Source: Amycolatopsis pithecellobii
Lineage (GTDB): Bacteria > Actinomycetota > Actinomycetes > Mycobacteriales > Pseudonocardiaceae
Direction: 5' to 3'
DNA length: 57,938 nt
Assembly: GCF_009707865.1 (NCBI RefSeq)
Contig: NZ_WMBA01000054.1
Coordinates: forward strand, 1 to 57,938
Shown here: piece after piece, positions 27,126 through 34,749 of the stretch
How positions within the stretch are numbered: position 1 is the stretch's first letter
Layout: the number at the start of each line of letters is the position of its first letter
Notes under the pieces: model-generated
Databases searched by the model: none
Told to the model about the DNA's origin: nothing
Seen by the model: only the letters and a program-made list of their open reading frames with translations
Made by a program: the position numbers and the translations under genes

Positions 27126-27221
27126 CTGCTCAGGGTAGCGACCTGGGGTGCGGGGGCCCGCCCTGGGCGGGCAACCCCGCATGACCAGCGCGTCCCGACG
27201 TCCCGGTGATCGGCCGCCGCG

Positions 27222-27791
27222 TCAGAGGTACTGACCGGTGCCGCTGATACCGGGGTTGGGACCGTCGCCGCGTCCGGCGGAAGCACCGGGCGGAAGGCCA
27301 CGGCGCATCTGTTCCAGCTGCACCCGGGCGGCCATCTGCTGCGCGAACAACGCGGTCTGGATGCCGTGGAACAGCCCTTCCAGCCAGCCGACCAGCTGCG
27401 CCTGCGCGATGCGCAGCTCGGCGTCCGACGGCGTCGAGTCGTCGGTGAACGGCTGCACCAGGCGTTCCAGCTCGCTCTGCAGCTCCGGCGCGAGCGCCTG
27501 CTCCAGCTCCTTGACCGAGGTCTGGTGGATTTCGCGCAGGCGGGTACGGCTCGCGTCGTCCAGCGGTGCGGCCCGGACTTCCTCGAGCAGCTGCTTGATC
27601 ATCGTGCCGATGCGCATCACTTTGGCCGGCTCTTCGACCAGGTCACCGACCGATCCCTGGGCTTCCTCGTCCGTCCCCGGCATCTTCGCCGTGCCTACCG
27701 GGGCACCGTCGGGACCGACGACCAGCACGTGCTGGGCTTGCTCGTCCGGCTGGTTGGTGAAGTGGTTGGGCTCCGTCATGTCTCCATCCAT
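27222..27791 (-). CDS. bpa: Bacterial proteasome activator Bpa (PafE)
   Basis: A 189-aa protein with a nearly textbook Bpa core: LVEEPAKVMRIGTMIKQLL, LREIHQTSVKELE, LAPELQSELERL and AELRIAQAQLVGWLEGLFHGIQ. The C-terminus is GISGTGQYL. The final GQYL is the motif that docks into the 20S proteasome alpha-ring and opens its gate without ATP. It forms a dodecameric ring and recruits unstructured substrates such as HspR. The start may be ATG 27791 or ATG 27779. The neighbour on the other side of the intergenic region (an aminotransferase homologue) matches the Rv3780/Rv3778c neighbourhood in M. tuberculosis. Confidence 0.93.
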   Translation of the reverse strand: MDGDMTEPNHFTNQPDEQAQHVLVVGPDGAPVGTAKMPGTDEEAQGSVGDLVEEPAKVMRIGTMIKQLLEEVRAAPLDDASRTRLREIHQTSVKELEQALAPELQSELERLVQPFTDDSTPSDAELRIAQAQLVGWLEGLFHGIQTALFAQQMAARVQLEQMRRGLPPGASAGRGDGPNPGISGTGQYL

Positions 27792-27916
27792 GGGCTCGGG
27801 TGTCGGCCTGACTGCGCTGAGGCGACAACGACGAGCCTAGTCCCCATGCCGCGGCAGGGCGGGCCATATGTCAACCCCGAACGCGCAGCGAAACTACCTC
27901 TCCGTACCGTGTGCGC

Positions 27917-29116
27917 ATGGCGTTCGACGTCGCTCGAATTCGTGGGTTGTTTCCCGCGCTGGGTGACGGCTGGATCCACTTCGACGGCCCGACCGGAATG
28001 TTGGTACCCGAACAGGTGGCCTCGGCCGTGTCGACGGCGATGCGTGCCCCGGTCTCCGGACCCGGCGGCGCGTTCCCGGCATCCCAGCGCGCGGAGAGCA
28101 TAGTGACCGCGGCCCGCCGGGCAGTGGCCGACCTCGTCGGCACCGACCCGGCCGGTGTCGTGCTCGGTCCGAGCGCCGCCGTGCTGTTGCGCAGGCTGGC
28201 CGACGCGATGAGCGAACGCTGGCAGCTGGGTGACGAGGTCATCGTGTCGCGGCTCGACGAGCACGCGAACCTCGTGCCGTGGCTGCGCGCCGCGAAACGC
28301 GTCGGCGCGATCGTGCGCTGGGGCGAGATCGACATCGAAAACTGCGAACTGCCCGCCTGGCAGTACGAAAACCTCGTTTCGGCGCACACCAAGGCGGTCG
28401 CGATCACCGCCGCGTCGGGCTCGGTCGGCACCCGGCCCGACGTGCCGACGGTGGTGGAGTTCGCGAAGCGGGTGGGCGCGACCGTCGTGGTGGACGCCTC
28501 ATACGCGGCGCCGTTCGTGCCGCTCGATCTGCCGGAGCTGGGTGCCGACGTGATCGTGGTGTCCGCGCAGGCGTGGGGCGGGCCCGCGGTGGGCGCGCTC
28601 GCCTTTCGCGACCCGGAGCTGATCGAGCGTCTGCCCTCGGCTTCGCTCGACCCCGACGTGCGCGGCCCGGCCCGGCTGGAACTGGGGCCGCACGCATATC
28701 CGTTGCTGGCCGGGCTGATCGCGTCGATCGACTACCTCGCCGGACTCGACGACGCCGCCACCGGTTCACGGCGCGAACGGCTGGTGACCTCGCTCGGCTC
28801 GGCGAAGTCCTATCACGCCGGGCTGCTCACCCAGCTGACCACGGAACTGCGGGCGCTGCCGCAGGTGACGGTCATCGGTGACGCCATGCGCCGGATCCCC
28901 GCGCTCGCATTCGCCATCGCGGGCAAGAAGGCCCCCGAAATCGCGGATCACCTTGCCACACAAGGGTTGTGTGCCTTCGCCGACGACGGGACGAGCGGCG
29001 TGTTCGCGGCACTCGGGGTGGGCGAGGTCGGCGGCGCGGTGCGCATCGGCCTCGCCCACTACTCGAACGTCTTCGAGGTCAACCAGCTGGTGCGGGCGCT
29101 GGAAGAACTCGGCTAA
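27917..29116 (+). CDS. Class-V aminotransferase/cysteine-desulfurase homologue lacking the PLP lysine
   Basis: A 399-aa protein with the fold-type-I class-V sequence pattern: GPTGMLVPEQV at the start, SRLDEHANLVPWL at the position of the cofactor-stacking histidine, and VVVDASYAAP for the Asp that contacts pyridoxal phosphate. The motif that normally reads SxHKxxGPxG is VSAQAWGGPAVG. The Schiff-base lysine position is alanine (A221 counted from the GTG at 27911), and no other lysine lies nearby. Catalysis through an internal aldimine therefore looks impossible; binding of a ligand or a structural role is more likely. It corresponds to Rv3778c by context. The start is ATG 27917 or the GTG two codons earlier. 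Confidence 0.75.
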   Translation: MAFDVARIRGLFPALGDGWIHFDGPTGMLVPEQVASAVSTAMRAPVSGPGGAFPASQRAESIVTAARRAVADLVGTDPAGVVLGPSAAVLLRRLADAMSERWQLGDEVIVSRLDEHANLVPWLRAAKRVGAIVRWGEIDIENCELPAWQYENLVSAHTKAVAITAASGSVGTRPDVPTVVEFAKRVGATVVVDASYAAPFVPLDLPELGADVIVVSAQAWGGPAVGALAFRDPELIERLPSASLDPDVRGPARLELGPHAYPLLAGLIASIDYLAGLDDAATGSRRERLVTSLGSAKSYHAGLLTQLTTELRALPQVTVIGDAMRRIPALAFAIAGKKAPEIADHLATQGLCAFADDGTSGVFAALGVGEVGGAVRIGLAHYSNVFEVNQLVRALEELG

Positions 29117-30090
29117 CCCTTGGCGGTGAGCAGGATCTTGCCGAACACGCCGCCCTCTTCGAGCGCGCGGTGCGCGTCCGCGGCTTCGGCCATCGGCACG
29201 ACCTGACCGACGATGGGTTGCACCGTGCCCTGTTCCACCAGCGGCCACAGGGATTCGCGGACCGCGGCGACGATCTCGCCCTTCTCCGCCACCGGCCGCG
29301 CACGCAGTGTGGTGCCGGAGACGCTGGCGCGCTTGGCCATCAGCTTGCCGAGGTTGAACTCGGTCTTGGTGCCGCCTTGCATACCGATGATCGCCACCCG
29401 GCCGTTCGGGGCCAGCGCGTCGATGTTCCGGTCCAAATAGGACGCACCCATGTTGTCGAGGATGACGTCGGCGCCGCCGGTGGTCCTGCGCAGCATGTCG
29501 ACGAAATCCTGTTCGCGGTAGTTGATCGTGATGTCCGCACCCAGTTGCGCGCAGCGTTCGAGCCGCTCGGCGGAACCCGCGGTCACCGCGACCGTCGCGC
29601 CGAGTGCCTTGCCGACCTGGATGGCGTGCGTGCCGATTCCGCCGGCGCCACCGTGCGCGAGCAACACTTCGCCCTCGGTGAGATGCGCGATCAACACGAC
29701 GTTGGACCACACGGTGCAGGCGACCTCGGGCAGCGCCGCGGCGGTCACGAGGCCGACTTCGGCCGGGATCGGCAGCAGCTGGACGGCGGGGACGACGACC
29801 TTCTCCGCGTATCCGCCGCCGGAAAGCAGCGCGCACACCTCGTCGCCGACCTGCCAGCCTTCGACGTCGTCACCGAGGGCGGCGATGGTGCCCGAGCATT
29901 CCAGCCCGAGGATGTCGCCGGCGCCGGGCGGAGGCGGATAGAAACCCTGACGCTGCAACAGATCGGCACGGTTGACGGCACTGGCGGCGACGTCGATGAG
30001 CACCTCGCCGCGGCCGGGCTCGGGATCGGGCACTTCCGTCCAGGTCAGCACCTCGGCGCCGCCGGGTTCGCGAGCGGTGATCGCATACAT
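29113..30090 (-). CDS. NADPH:quinone oxidoreductase family protein
   Basis: A 325-aa zinc-independent medium-chain dehydrogenase. GroES-like N-terminus (VHATE... as MYAITAREPGGAEVL), the quinone-oxidoreductase signature VLLAHGGAGGIGTHAIQVGK for NADPH, and a C-terminal substrate domain. Zn ligands of alcohol dehydrogenases are absent. It probably reduces quinones or other enones in the cytoplasm. It overlaps the class-V homologue tail to tail by four bases and matches Rv3777 by neighbourhood. Confidence 0.85.
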   Translation of the reverse strand: MYAITAREPGGAEVLTWTEVPDPEPGRGEVLIDVAASAVNRADLLQRQGFYPPPPGAGDILGLECSGTIAALGDDVEGWQVGDEVCALLSGGGYAEKVVVPAVQLLPIPAEVGLVTAAALPEVACTVWSNVVLIAHLTEGEVLLAHGGAGGIGTHAIQVGKALGATVAVTAGSAERLERCAQLGADITINYREQDFVDMLRRTTGGADVILDNMGASYLDRNIDALAPNGRVAIIGMQGGTKTEFNLGKLMAKRASVSGTTLRARPVAEKGEIVAAVRESLWPLVEQGTVQPIVGQVVPMAEAADAHRALEEGGVFGKILLTAKG

Positions 30091-30105
30091 GGGCCGACAG
30101 TAACG

Positions 30106-31026
30106 CTAGCCGAGGTCGCGGGCGCCGAAGGTGTCACAGCGCGCGGGGTCGCCGGTGGAAAAGCCGGTGTTGAACCACTTTTCGCGTTGCGCCGAGGTGC
30201 CGTGGGTGAACTGCGAGTTGTCGACGCGGCCGTTGCCGAGGTTGCGCTGGATGTAGTCGTCCCCGATGCGGGACGCGGTGTCGAGGGCGCGTCGCACGTC
30301 TTCGGAGGTGACGTCGGTGATCAGGGGTTTCCCGCTGGACGACGGGGTGGTGGTGGCGTGCTTGCCCCAGACCCCGGCGTAGCAGTCGGCCTGCAGTTCC
30401 AGCCGCACGGAACCGGAGGTGGGGCCGGTGCCGGTGCCGACGCGGTTGGAGGTGCCGAGGAGGTTCTGCACGTGGTGGCCGTACTCGTGGGCGAGCACGT
30501 ACGCCTCGGCGAACGGCCCGCCCGCGGCGCCGAAGCGGGATTGCAGCTCGTTGAAGAAGGACAGGTCGATGTAGACCTCGGAGTCGGCGGGGCAGTAGAA
30601 GGGGCCGGTGTCCGAGGTCGCGCCGCCGCAGCCGGTGCGGACGCTGCCGTTGAAGAAGTTCGTGGTGGCCTTGCGGTAGGTGCGGCCGGAGCGGGCGAAC
30701 TGGTCGGTCCAGTAGTCCTGGACGGAGTTGATGACGGCGACGGTAGCGCAGTCGTGGTTGCGGTTGGCGTCGGCGCCGGTGCGGCATTCCTGGGCGAGGG
30801 TGCTGTTGCTGACCTGCTGCCCTGACTGCAGCCGGCCGAGGCTGACGTCGCTGCTGGCGGGGCTGGTGCCGCCGAGTTGGCTGAGTACGAAGTAGATGAG
30901 CACGCCCACCACGCCGAGCCCACCACCGCCGAGTGCGACGCGGGAACCGATGCCTCCGCCACCACCGCCGCCACGCAGATCGGAAACCTCGGATGTGTCG
31001 AGCCCAGCGTCGTCGTCGAACCTCAC
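30106..31026 (-). CDS. ypfJ: YpfJ-type neutral zinc metallopeptidase
   Basis: A 306-aa membrane-anchored protease. The N-terminus MRFDDDAGLDTS, a glycine run and one membrane helix (GVVGVLIYFVLSQLGG) precede an extracytoplasmic domain. The zinc site is HEYGHH (H180, E181, H184) with ELQADCYAGVWG further on. FYCPADSEVYIDLSFF and QREKWFNTGF are family landmarks. I place the start at GTG 31026 because the family start is (M/V)RFDDDAGLD. A TANNNT-type -10 (TACTCT, 31035-31040) sits 8 bases upstream, so the mRNA may be leaderless. Confidence 0.88.
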   Translation of the reverse strand: MRFDDDAGLDTSEVSDLRGGGGGGGIGSRVALGGGGLGVVGVLIYFVLSQLGGTSPASSDVSLGRLQSGQQVSNSTLAQECRTGADANRNHDCATVAVINSVQDYWTDQFARSGRTYRKATTNFFNGSVRTGCGGATSDTGPFYCPADSEVYIDLSFFNELQSRFGAAGGPFAEAYVLAHEYGHHVQNLLGTSNRVGTGTGPTSGSVRLELQADCYAGVWGKHATTTPSSSGKPLITDVTSEDVRRALDTASRIGDDYIQRNLGNGRVDNSQFTHGTSAQREKWFNTGFSTGDPARCDTFGARDLG

Positions 31027-31045
31027 GGTGCGGAAGAGTACCGAC

Positions 31046-31078
31046 AAAAAGCCGGGTGCGGCGCGGGGCCGCACCCGG
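31046..31078 (-). terminator. Intrinsic-terminator-like hairpin just upstream of ypfJ
   Basis: On the minus strand, an 11-bp perfect GC-rich stem (CCGGGTGCGGC, 31052-31062, with its complement at 31068-31078) and a 5-base loop are followed by five T residues (31046-31050). It would stop minus-strand transcription about 20 bases before the ypfJ start. Either it insulates ypfJ or acts as an attenuator. Confidence 0.65.
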
Positions 31079-31495
31079 GGTTACCGAGGTTGTCACTGAT
31101 GGGCGGTTGGCTGCTTCTCGGGCCGGCGAGTTTCGCTCTGCCGGTGCTCACGGAGGAAGCACCGAGGCAGGCCAGAGCCCCGCCGTATGCGTCGAGCGCA
31201 TGTAGTTGACACCCGGGCTGCTCACGTCGCGACTGGGCTGGGGTTCACCGCATCCCGGTCGTGGGCCCACAGCCGGCAGTCAACCGCGGAGAATCTTTCG
31301 CCACTGAACCACCTGACCTTCCCCGGGGACGGGGCCCGCAGGATGCACCGGGGTGGTGCCCGTGCCACGGAGCTCGTCCTCCGATACCTCCAGGATGCGC
31401 CTTTGGAGCTTCGGTCTCAACCGTTCCGTTATCGCACATACGGGTCACTGCGATGGGCCGGTCGGCCGTTGTTGATGAAGCAGTAGCCTCCTGGG
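31079..31495. other. Intergenic region without a supported gene
   Basis: About 417 bases between the ypfJ terminator and marR. Short open frames exist on both strands but lack ribosome-binding sites and show no recognisable protein. At its right edge TAGCCT lies six bases before the marR ATG, consistent with a leaderless promoter. No riboswitch or repeat was recognised. Confidence 0.5.
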
Positions 31496-31960
31496 ATGGC
31501 TGAAGTGCGCTGGCTGTCCGACAGTGAGCAGGAAGCCTGGCGGTCGTACGTGGTGGCCGGGTTGCGGCTGCGGCAGCGGTTGCACCGTGAACTGAGCGAT
31601 GCGCACCAGGTGTCATTGGCCGACTACGAGGTGCTCGTGGTGTTGCAGCTGTACCCCGACGGCCGGCGCCGCATGACAGACCTGGCGGCGGATCTGGGCG
31701 CGACGAAGAGCCGGCTGTCACACCAGGTGGGCCGCATGGAGGCAGATGGCCTGGTGCGGCGCGTGCCCGACCCCGAGGATAAGCGCGGCGTCATCGCGGA
31801 ACTGACCCCGGCCGGTGAGGATGTGCTCAAGGTCGCGGCGCCCACACATGTGGCAGGCGTGCGGCAGCACTTGATCGACCTGCTGACCCCCGAAGAGCAG
31901 GCAGTGATGGGCACGGTGTTCTCCCGGGTCCTCGAACACCTGACGGCGCTGCCGGAGTGA
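31496..31960 (+). CDS. MarR-family transcriptional regulator
   Basis: A 154-aa winged-helix regulator. Dimerisation helices flank the DNA-binding core LADYEVLVVLQLYPDGRRRMTDLAADLGATKSRLSHQVGRMEADGLVRRVPDPEDKRG, with the wing Asp-Lys-Arg-Gly. It probably represses its own promoter and neighbouring genes in response to small phenolic or lipophilic ligands. ATG start; a TAGCCT box six bases upstream suggests a leaderless transcript. tRNA-Ser begins 21 bases after its stop. Confidence 0.9.
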   Translation: MAEVRWLSDSEQEAWRSYVVAGLRLRQRLHRELSDAHQVSLADYEVLVVLQLYPDGRRRMTDLAADLGATKSRLSHQVGRMEADGLVRRVPDPEDKRGVIAELTPAGEDVLKVAAPTHVAGVRQHLIDLLTPEEQAVMGTVFSRVLEHLTALPE

Positions 31961-31981
31961 CGGGATAGGCTTGCGGGTAAG

Positions 31982-32066
31982 GGAAGCGTGGCAGAGCGGC
32001 CGAATGCACTCGCCTTGAAAGCGAGCGTAGGGAAACCTACCGGGGGTTCAAATCCCTCCGCTTCCG
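31982..32066 (+). tRNA. serX: tRNA-Ser(UGA)
   Basis: An 85-base class II tRNA. The acceptor stem GGAAGCG (31982-31988) pairs with CGCTTCC (32059-32065), discriminator G at 32066, no encoded CCA. The anticodon loop CTTGAAA gives UGA. A long variable arm runs GTAGGGAAACCTAC. Its 3' part serves as the left attachment site of the integrative element. The gene remains intact after insertion. Confidence 0.95.
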
Positions 32067-32070
32067 CTTG
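32013..32070 (+). repeat. attL: attL (3' half of tRNA-Ser)
   Basis: The 58-base segment from the anticodon loop through the tRNA 3' end matches 46045-46102 with three mismatches. The last 32 bases (32039-32070) are identical. It restores a complete tRNA after integration. Confidence 0.9.
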
Positions 32071-32367
32071 GTTGACCAGCGGATATGCTGGGTGAGGCAT
32101 GTGTGCTTGCCCGACATACTCCCGCTGAGGTTGCAGTTTGGGTTGCACTCGTTCCGCTTCGCGGGCCCCCGGCTAGCGCGACCCGGCTCTGTAGTCAGAG
32201 CCGGGTGCGGCCCGCCCCCTCTCCCCGTGTGGCGGTCCGGTGAGCACTCTCCTCCAGAGGCAGCGCTGGCGATGGCGGGAGCGTCCGCCGCGCGCCGCGA
32301 TTCGACGGCGCCGCGACACGCCCGAGATGCTGGAATGGCGCGACACGCCGACGAGTTACATGCATGT

Positions 32368-32491
32368 CTTTCCACAACCTGCACGAACCCGTTGACCTGT
32401 GGAAACTCGTGACTGTGCATGAGTTATCCATCAAATGTGGATGGATTTGTGCACATCGAGGCGCGGTTTTCCACAGGTTGTCCACAACCTG
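32368..32491. promoter_or_regulatory. DnaA-box-like cluster with nested dyads
   Basis: Within the 580-base gene-poor stretch between attL and the small ORF lie six near-DnaA-box 9-mers. They are CTTTCCACA (32368), GTTTCCACA in reverse (32398-32406), TTATCCATC (32424), CCATCCACA in reverse (32436-32444), TTTTCCACA (32467) and TTGTCCACA (32478), the last being the streptomycete consensus. TTCCACA...TGTGGAA (32370-32404) and CAGGTTGT-CC-ACAACCTG (32474-32491) are dyads. The remaining stretch 32071-32367 shows nothing I can name. A role as replication-initiation, integrase/Xis binding or promoter region is plausible. Confidence 0.5.
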
Positions 32492-32653
32492 TCCCCATGG
32501 CGTCAACAGGGCTATTTGCGCTGCTCCTTCCGAGCGGTTCACGATGCGTGCGGCTGGGAGCGCCACAAGCGCAAGCAGCCGTTTCCCGTCCCGCCAACAC
32601 CGGTTGCGGCGGGGCACAGCGCCTCGACCCGAGGCCTTTCCAAAGGAGGCACC

Positions 32654-32806
32654 GTGTCTACGGACTCGGAACGCCGAGGTCGGCGACGGAAGAAGCGTCG
32701 CGCCAGGGGTAACGGCCCTGGCGCGACCAACTTCTCCGAGCTGATTCCGCTGTACGTCAGGCTGCTGATTCTGCTGATCAGCATCGTGTCTGACCTATTG
32801 CATTAG
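32654..32806 (+). CDS. Small basic membrane peptide (50 aa)
   Basis: A GTG start preceded by a near-perfect Shine-Dalgarno AAAGGAGG (32642-32649, four bases before the start). The peptide has a strongly basic N-terminal half (RRGRRRKKRRAR) and a C-terminal hydrophobic helix (LYVRLLILLISIVSDLL). This would be a single-pass membrane peptide with an inside-positive tail. It lies between attL and the integrase, transcribed toward it. I do not recognise it; candidate roles are a small regulatory or toxin-like peptide of the element. Confidence 0.55.
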   Translation: MSTDSERRGRRRKKRRARGNGPGATNFSELIPLYVRLLILLISIVSDLLH

Positions 32807-32815
32807 CCGATCCAG

Positions 32816-32849
32816 CTGCCGGGTGTAGCACCGACGCTGCTCCCGGCAG
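32816..32849 (+). terminator. Hairpin after the small peptide gene
   Basis: CTGCCGGG (32816-32823) and CCCGGCAG (32842-32849) form an 8-bp stem with an 18-base loop, ten bases after the peptide stop. No T-run follows, so it would be a factor-independent terminator only weakly; a convergent-terminator role for the peptide and integrase genes is likely. Confidence 0.4.
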
Positions 32850-32952
32850 CGCGGCCCTCTACAGGGCTACAGGGTGATCTAACTGGCCGGCCCAGGCAAG
32901 CCCGGCTCCCGAACCGTTCGGACTGGCCTGCCATTGCAGGAGCCATGGGAAC

Positions 32953-34254
32953 TCATACGGCGACCGGCTGACCTGCTGAGCCACCATTTCCGTCGTCCTG
33001 GTCGTTCTCGGACCAAAAGAGCCCGCCGATCTGGTCTGCTATCGAGGTCATCAGCTCGGTCGTCATGTGCTGGTAGCGGGATGTCATGCCGACGTGGCTC
33101 CAGCCCATCACCTCCATCACGGCCCGGCCGGGCACGCCGAGCACGAGCAGCATCGTCGCCGCCGTATGCCGGGCGTCGTGCAGGCGGGCGTTCCGCACTC
33201 CAGCGGCCGTCAGTAGTGCTTTCCACTCCCCGTGATCAGTCCTCGGGTGCACCGGCTTGCCGACCGGGCTCGCGAACACCCACCCTTCGTCATGCCAGAG
33301 GTTCCCGGCCTTCTCCCTCTCCTCCCATTGGTTCCGCTGGTGTTCCTGCAGGGCTGCCACGATCGGCGCGGGCATCGCCACGGTCCGTCGTCCGGCGCGT
33401 GATTTCACTTCCTGCGGAATCGCACCGCCGCCGTGTCGCTGCGGGCAGTGCCCGGCGTGCCGATGCCCGCACGGTTCGTCCGGTGTGCATCCGTGAGTCC
33501 ATTTCACGGGCTGCAGTGATCGGCGGACGGCCAACGTCCGCGCTTTGAAATCTACGTCTCGCCATTGCAGTCCCAGGGCCTCACCTTTCCGAAGCCCGAG
33601 CGTCAGCGCGATGACGAATCGCACCCCATTGCGACGCTCCATGCAAGCACGGAGAATCTGTGCTGCCTCGTCCTTCGTGAACGGGATAATCTCCTCCTCG
33701 GGAATTCGGGGTGGCCGCGCGATTTCCGCTGGGTTTGAGGTGATGTGCCCGCGTCGCATTGCCTCGCCCAATGCCGTCCGCACCGTCCGGTGCGCCTGGT
33801 GAATGGTCGCGGGCTTCAACACCTTGCCGTGCTTCCCTTTCTTCGTGGCGAGCTTCCGGTAAAGCGCCTCCAGGTGTTCGGGCTGCAACTTGTTGATTCG
33901 GTGTGCCCCGACGCCAGGGATGAGGTGGCCGTACACGGCCGCTCGATAGCCAACGAGAGTATTTCTCCGGACCGATGGTGCGGCGATGTTCTCAACCCAA
34001 TGGGCCAGCCATTTCTCAACGGTCCACGCGCGGCCTGCCTTGCGTACCTTCCCGCTATCGCGCTGCTGCTCCAGTTCGCGGACGGCCTCGATTACATCGC
34101 CTTCGTCTTTTCGCTTGACGTGCCGTCGATCAGGCTTGCCGTCGTCGCGAATACCCATCGTGACCCAGCCGTGCCAATTCCCATCGCGACCGAGGTAAAT
34201 GCTCGATGCGCCATTCGGTCGGCGGGTGCCTTCTGGTCGTTTCTTGCGTGCCAT
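32953..34254 (-). CDS. int: Tyrosine-recombinase integrase
   Basis: A 433-aa site-specific recombinase that integrates and, with Xis, excises the element at tRNA-Ser. N-terminal arm-binding domain (GSSIYLGRDGNWHGWVTMG region), a core-binding helical domain (about residues 75-180), then the catalytic domain. Catalytic residues are R222 (LGLRKGEAL), H359/R362 in HDARH, W385/H387 (GWSH) and nucleophile Y394 (SRYQHM). A Cys/His-rich insert (C256, C262, H264, H266, H269, C270, H274) sits between the first arginine and the HxxR box, as in other AICE integrases. It lies directly inside attL, and xis ends 17 bases upstream. Confidence 0.93.
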   Translation of the reverse strand: MARKKRPEGTRRPNGASSIYLGRDGNWHGWVTMGIRDDGKPDRRHVKRKDEGDVIEAVRELEQQRDSGKVRKAGRAWTVEKWLAHWVENIAAPSVRRNTLVGYRAAVYGHLIPGVGAHRINKLQPEHLEALYRKLATKKGKHGKVLKPATIHQAHRTVRTALGEAMRRGHITSNPAEIARPPRIPEEEIIPFTKDEAAQILRACMERRNGVRFVIALTLGLRKGEALGLQWRDVDFKARTLAVRRSLQPVKWTHGCTPDEPCGHRHAGHCPQRHGGGAIPQEVKSRAGRRTVAMPAPIVAALQEHQRNQWEEREKAGNLWHDEGWVFASPVGKPVHPRTDHGEWKALLTAAGVRNARLHDARHTAATMLLVLGVPGRAVMEVMGWSHVGMTSRYQHMTTELMTSIADQIGGLFWSENDQDDGNGGSAGQPVAV

Positions 34255-34271
34255 GTGTTCCTCCTCGGTTG

Positions 34272-34493
34272 TCAGGCGGCGGCCTGGTTGTCGGTGAGCT
34301 TCTGGACGTAGGCCGCGAGGGCTGCGGCAGGAACGCGCCTGAGCTGGCCGATTTGGACGGTGGCGATGTGCCCGGCCTTGATGAGCGCGTACATGGTGGT
34401 GCGGCCGATGCTGAGCTGCTTCGCGGCGGCTTCAACGGTCAGCAGCACGCGGGCGCCGGTCGTGTCCTTTGAAAGGAAGCTTGCGGTGTCCAT
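34272..34493 (-). CDS. xis: Excisionase / AlpA-like HTH protein
   Basis: A 73-aa protein with the MerR/BldC-type helix-turn-helix: LLTVEAAAKQLSIGRTTMYALIKAGHI followed by the wing VQIGQLRRVPAAALAAYV. Such proteins bend DNA to direct excision. The ATG at 34493 has GGAGAA nine bases upstream. Gene order xis-int with a 17-base gap is standard for AICEs. The iteron array upstream overlaps its control region. Confidence 0.85.
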   Translation of the reverse strand: MDTASFLSKDTTGARVLLTVEAAAKQLSIGRTTMYALIKAGHIATVQIGQLRRVPAAALAAYVQKLTDNQAAA

Positions 34494-34540
34494 TGGTCGT
34501 TCTCCTGCGGTCGTGGGGTTGGTGAAGGGCCTGCTCGGGT

Positions 34541-34749
34541 GCGCTACGTCCGCTACCGGCGCTACGTGCCTGGTCAGGGCCGTAGCGGATACGGGGGGCG
34601 TAGCGGCTCTATGCGCTACAGGGCGTTCACAGCGATGGTGGCGGCCGGACGGCTGTAGCGGCTGCATCCGCTACGTCCCCGTATCCGCTACGCCTCTGGC
34701 CTGGCCCGTAGCGGATGTAGCGGCAGTAGCGGGTGTGGGCAGGTAGCGG
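34541..34749. repeat. Iteron-like array of GTAGCGG/GTAGCGC heptamers
   Basis: In 209 bases I count 13 copies. GTAGCGG occurs at 34582, 34600, 34655, 34708, 34717, 34726 and 34743. CCGCTAC (inverse) occurs at 34550, 34668 and 34685. GCGCTAC occurs at 34541, 34559 and 34613. Two copies are part of a perfect 16-bp inverted repeat, CGTAGCGGATACGGGG (34581-34596) against 34677-34692. The array overlaps the 3' end of the DUF3631 gene and fills the space before xis. It looks like a replication origin with iterons or a multi-site operator. Confidence 0.75.

Noticed and set aside
31187..31486. Open frame or riboswitch in the marR upstream region
   Set aside because: No Shine-Dalgarno, no recognisable protein and no conserved riboswitch core.
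34541..34749. Repeat array as a CRISPR locus
   Set aside because: Units are 7 bases, occur in both orientations and with irregular spacing, and no cas genes are present.
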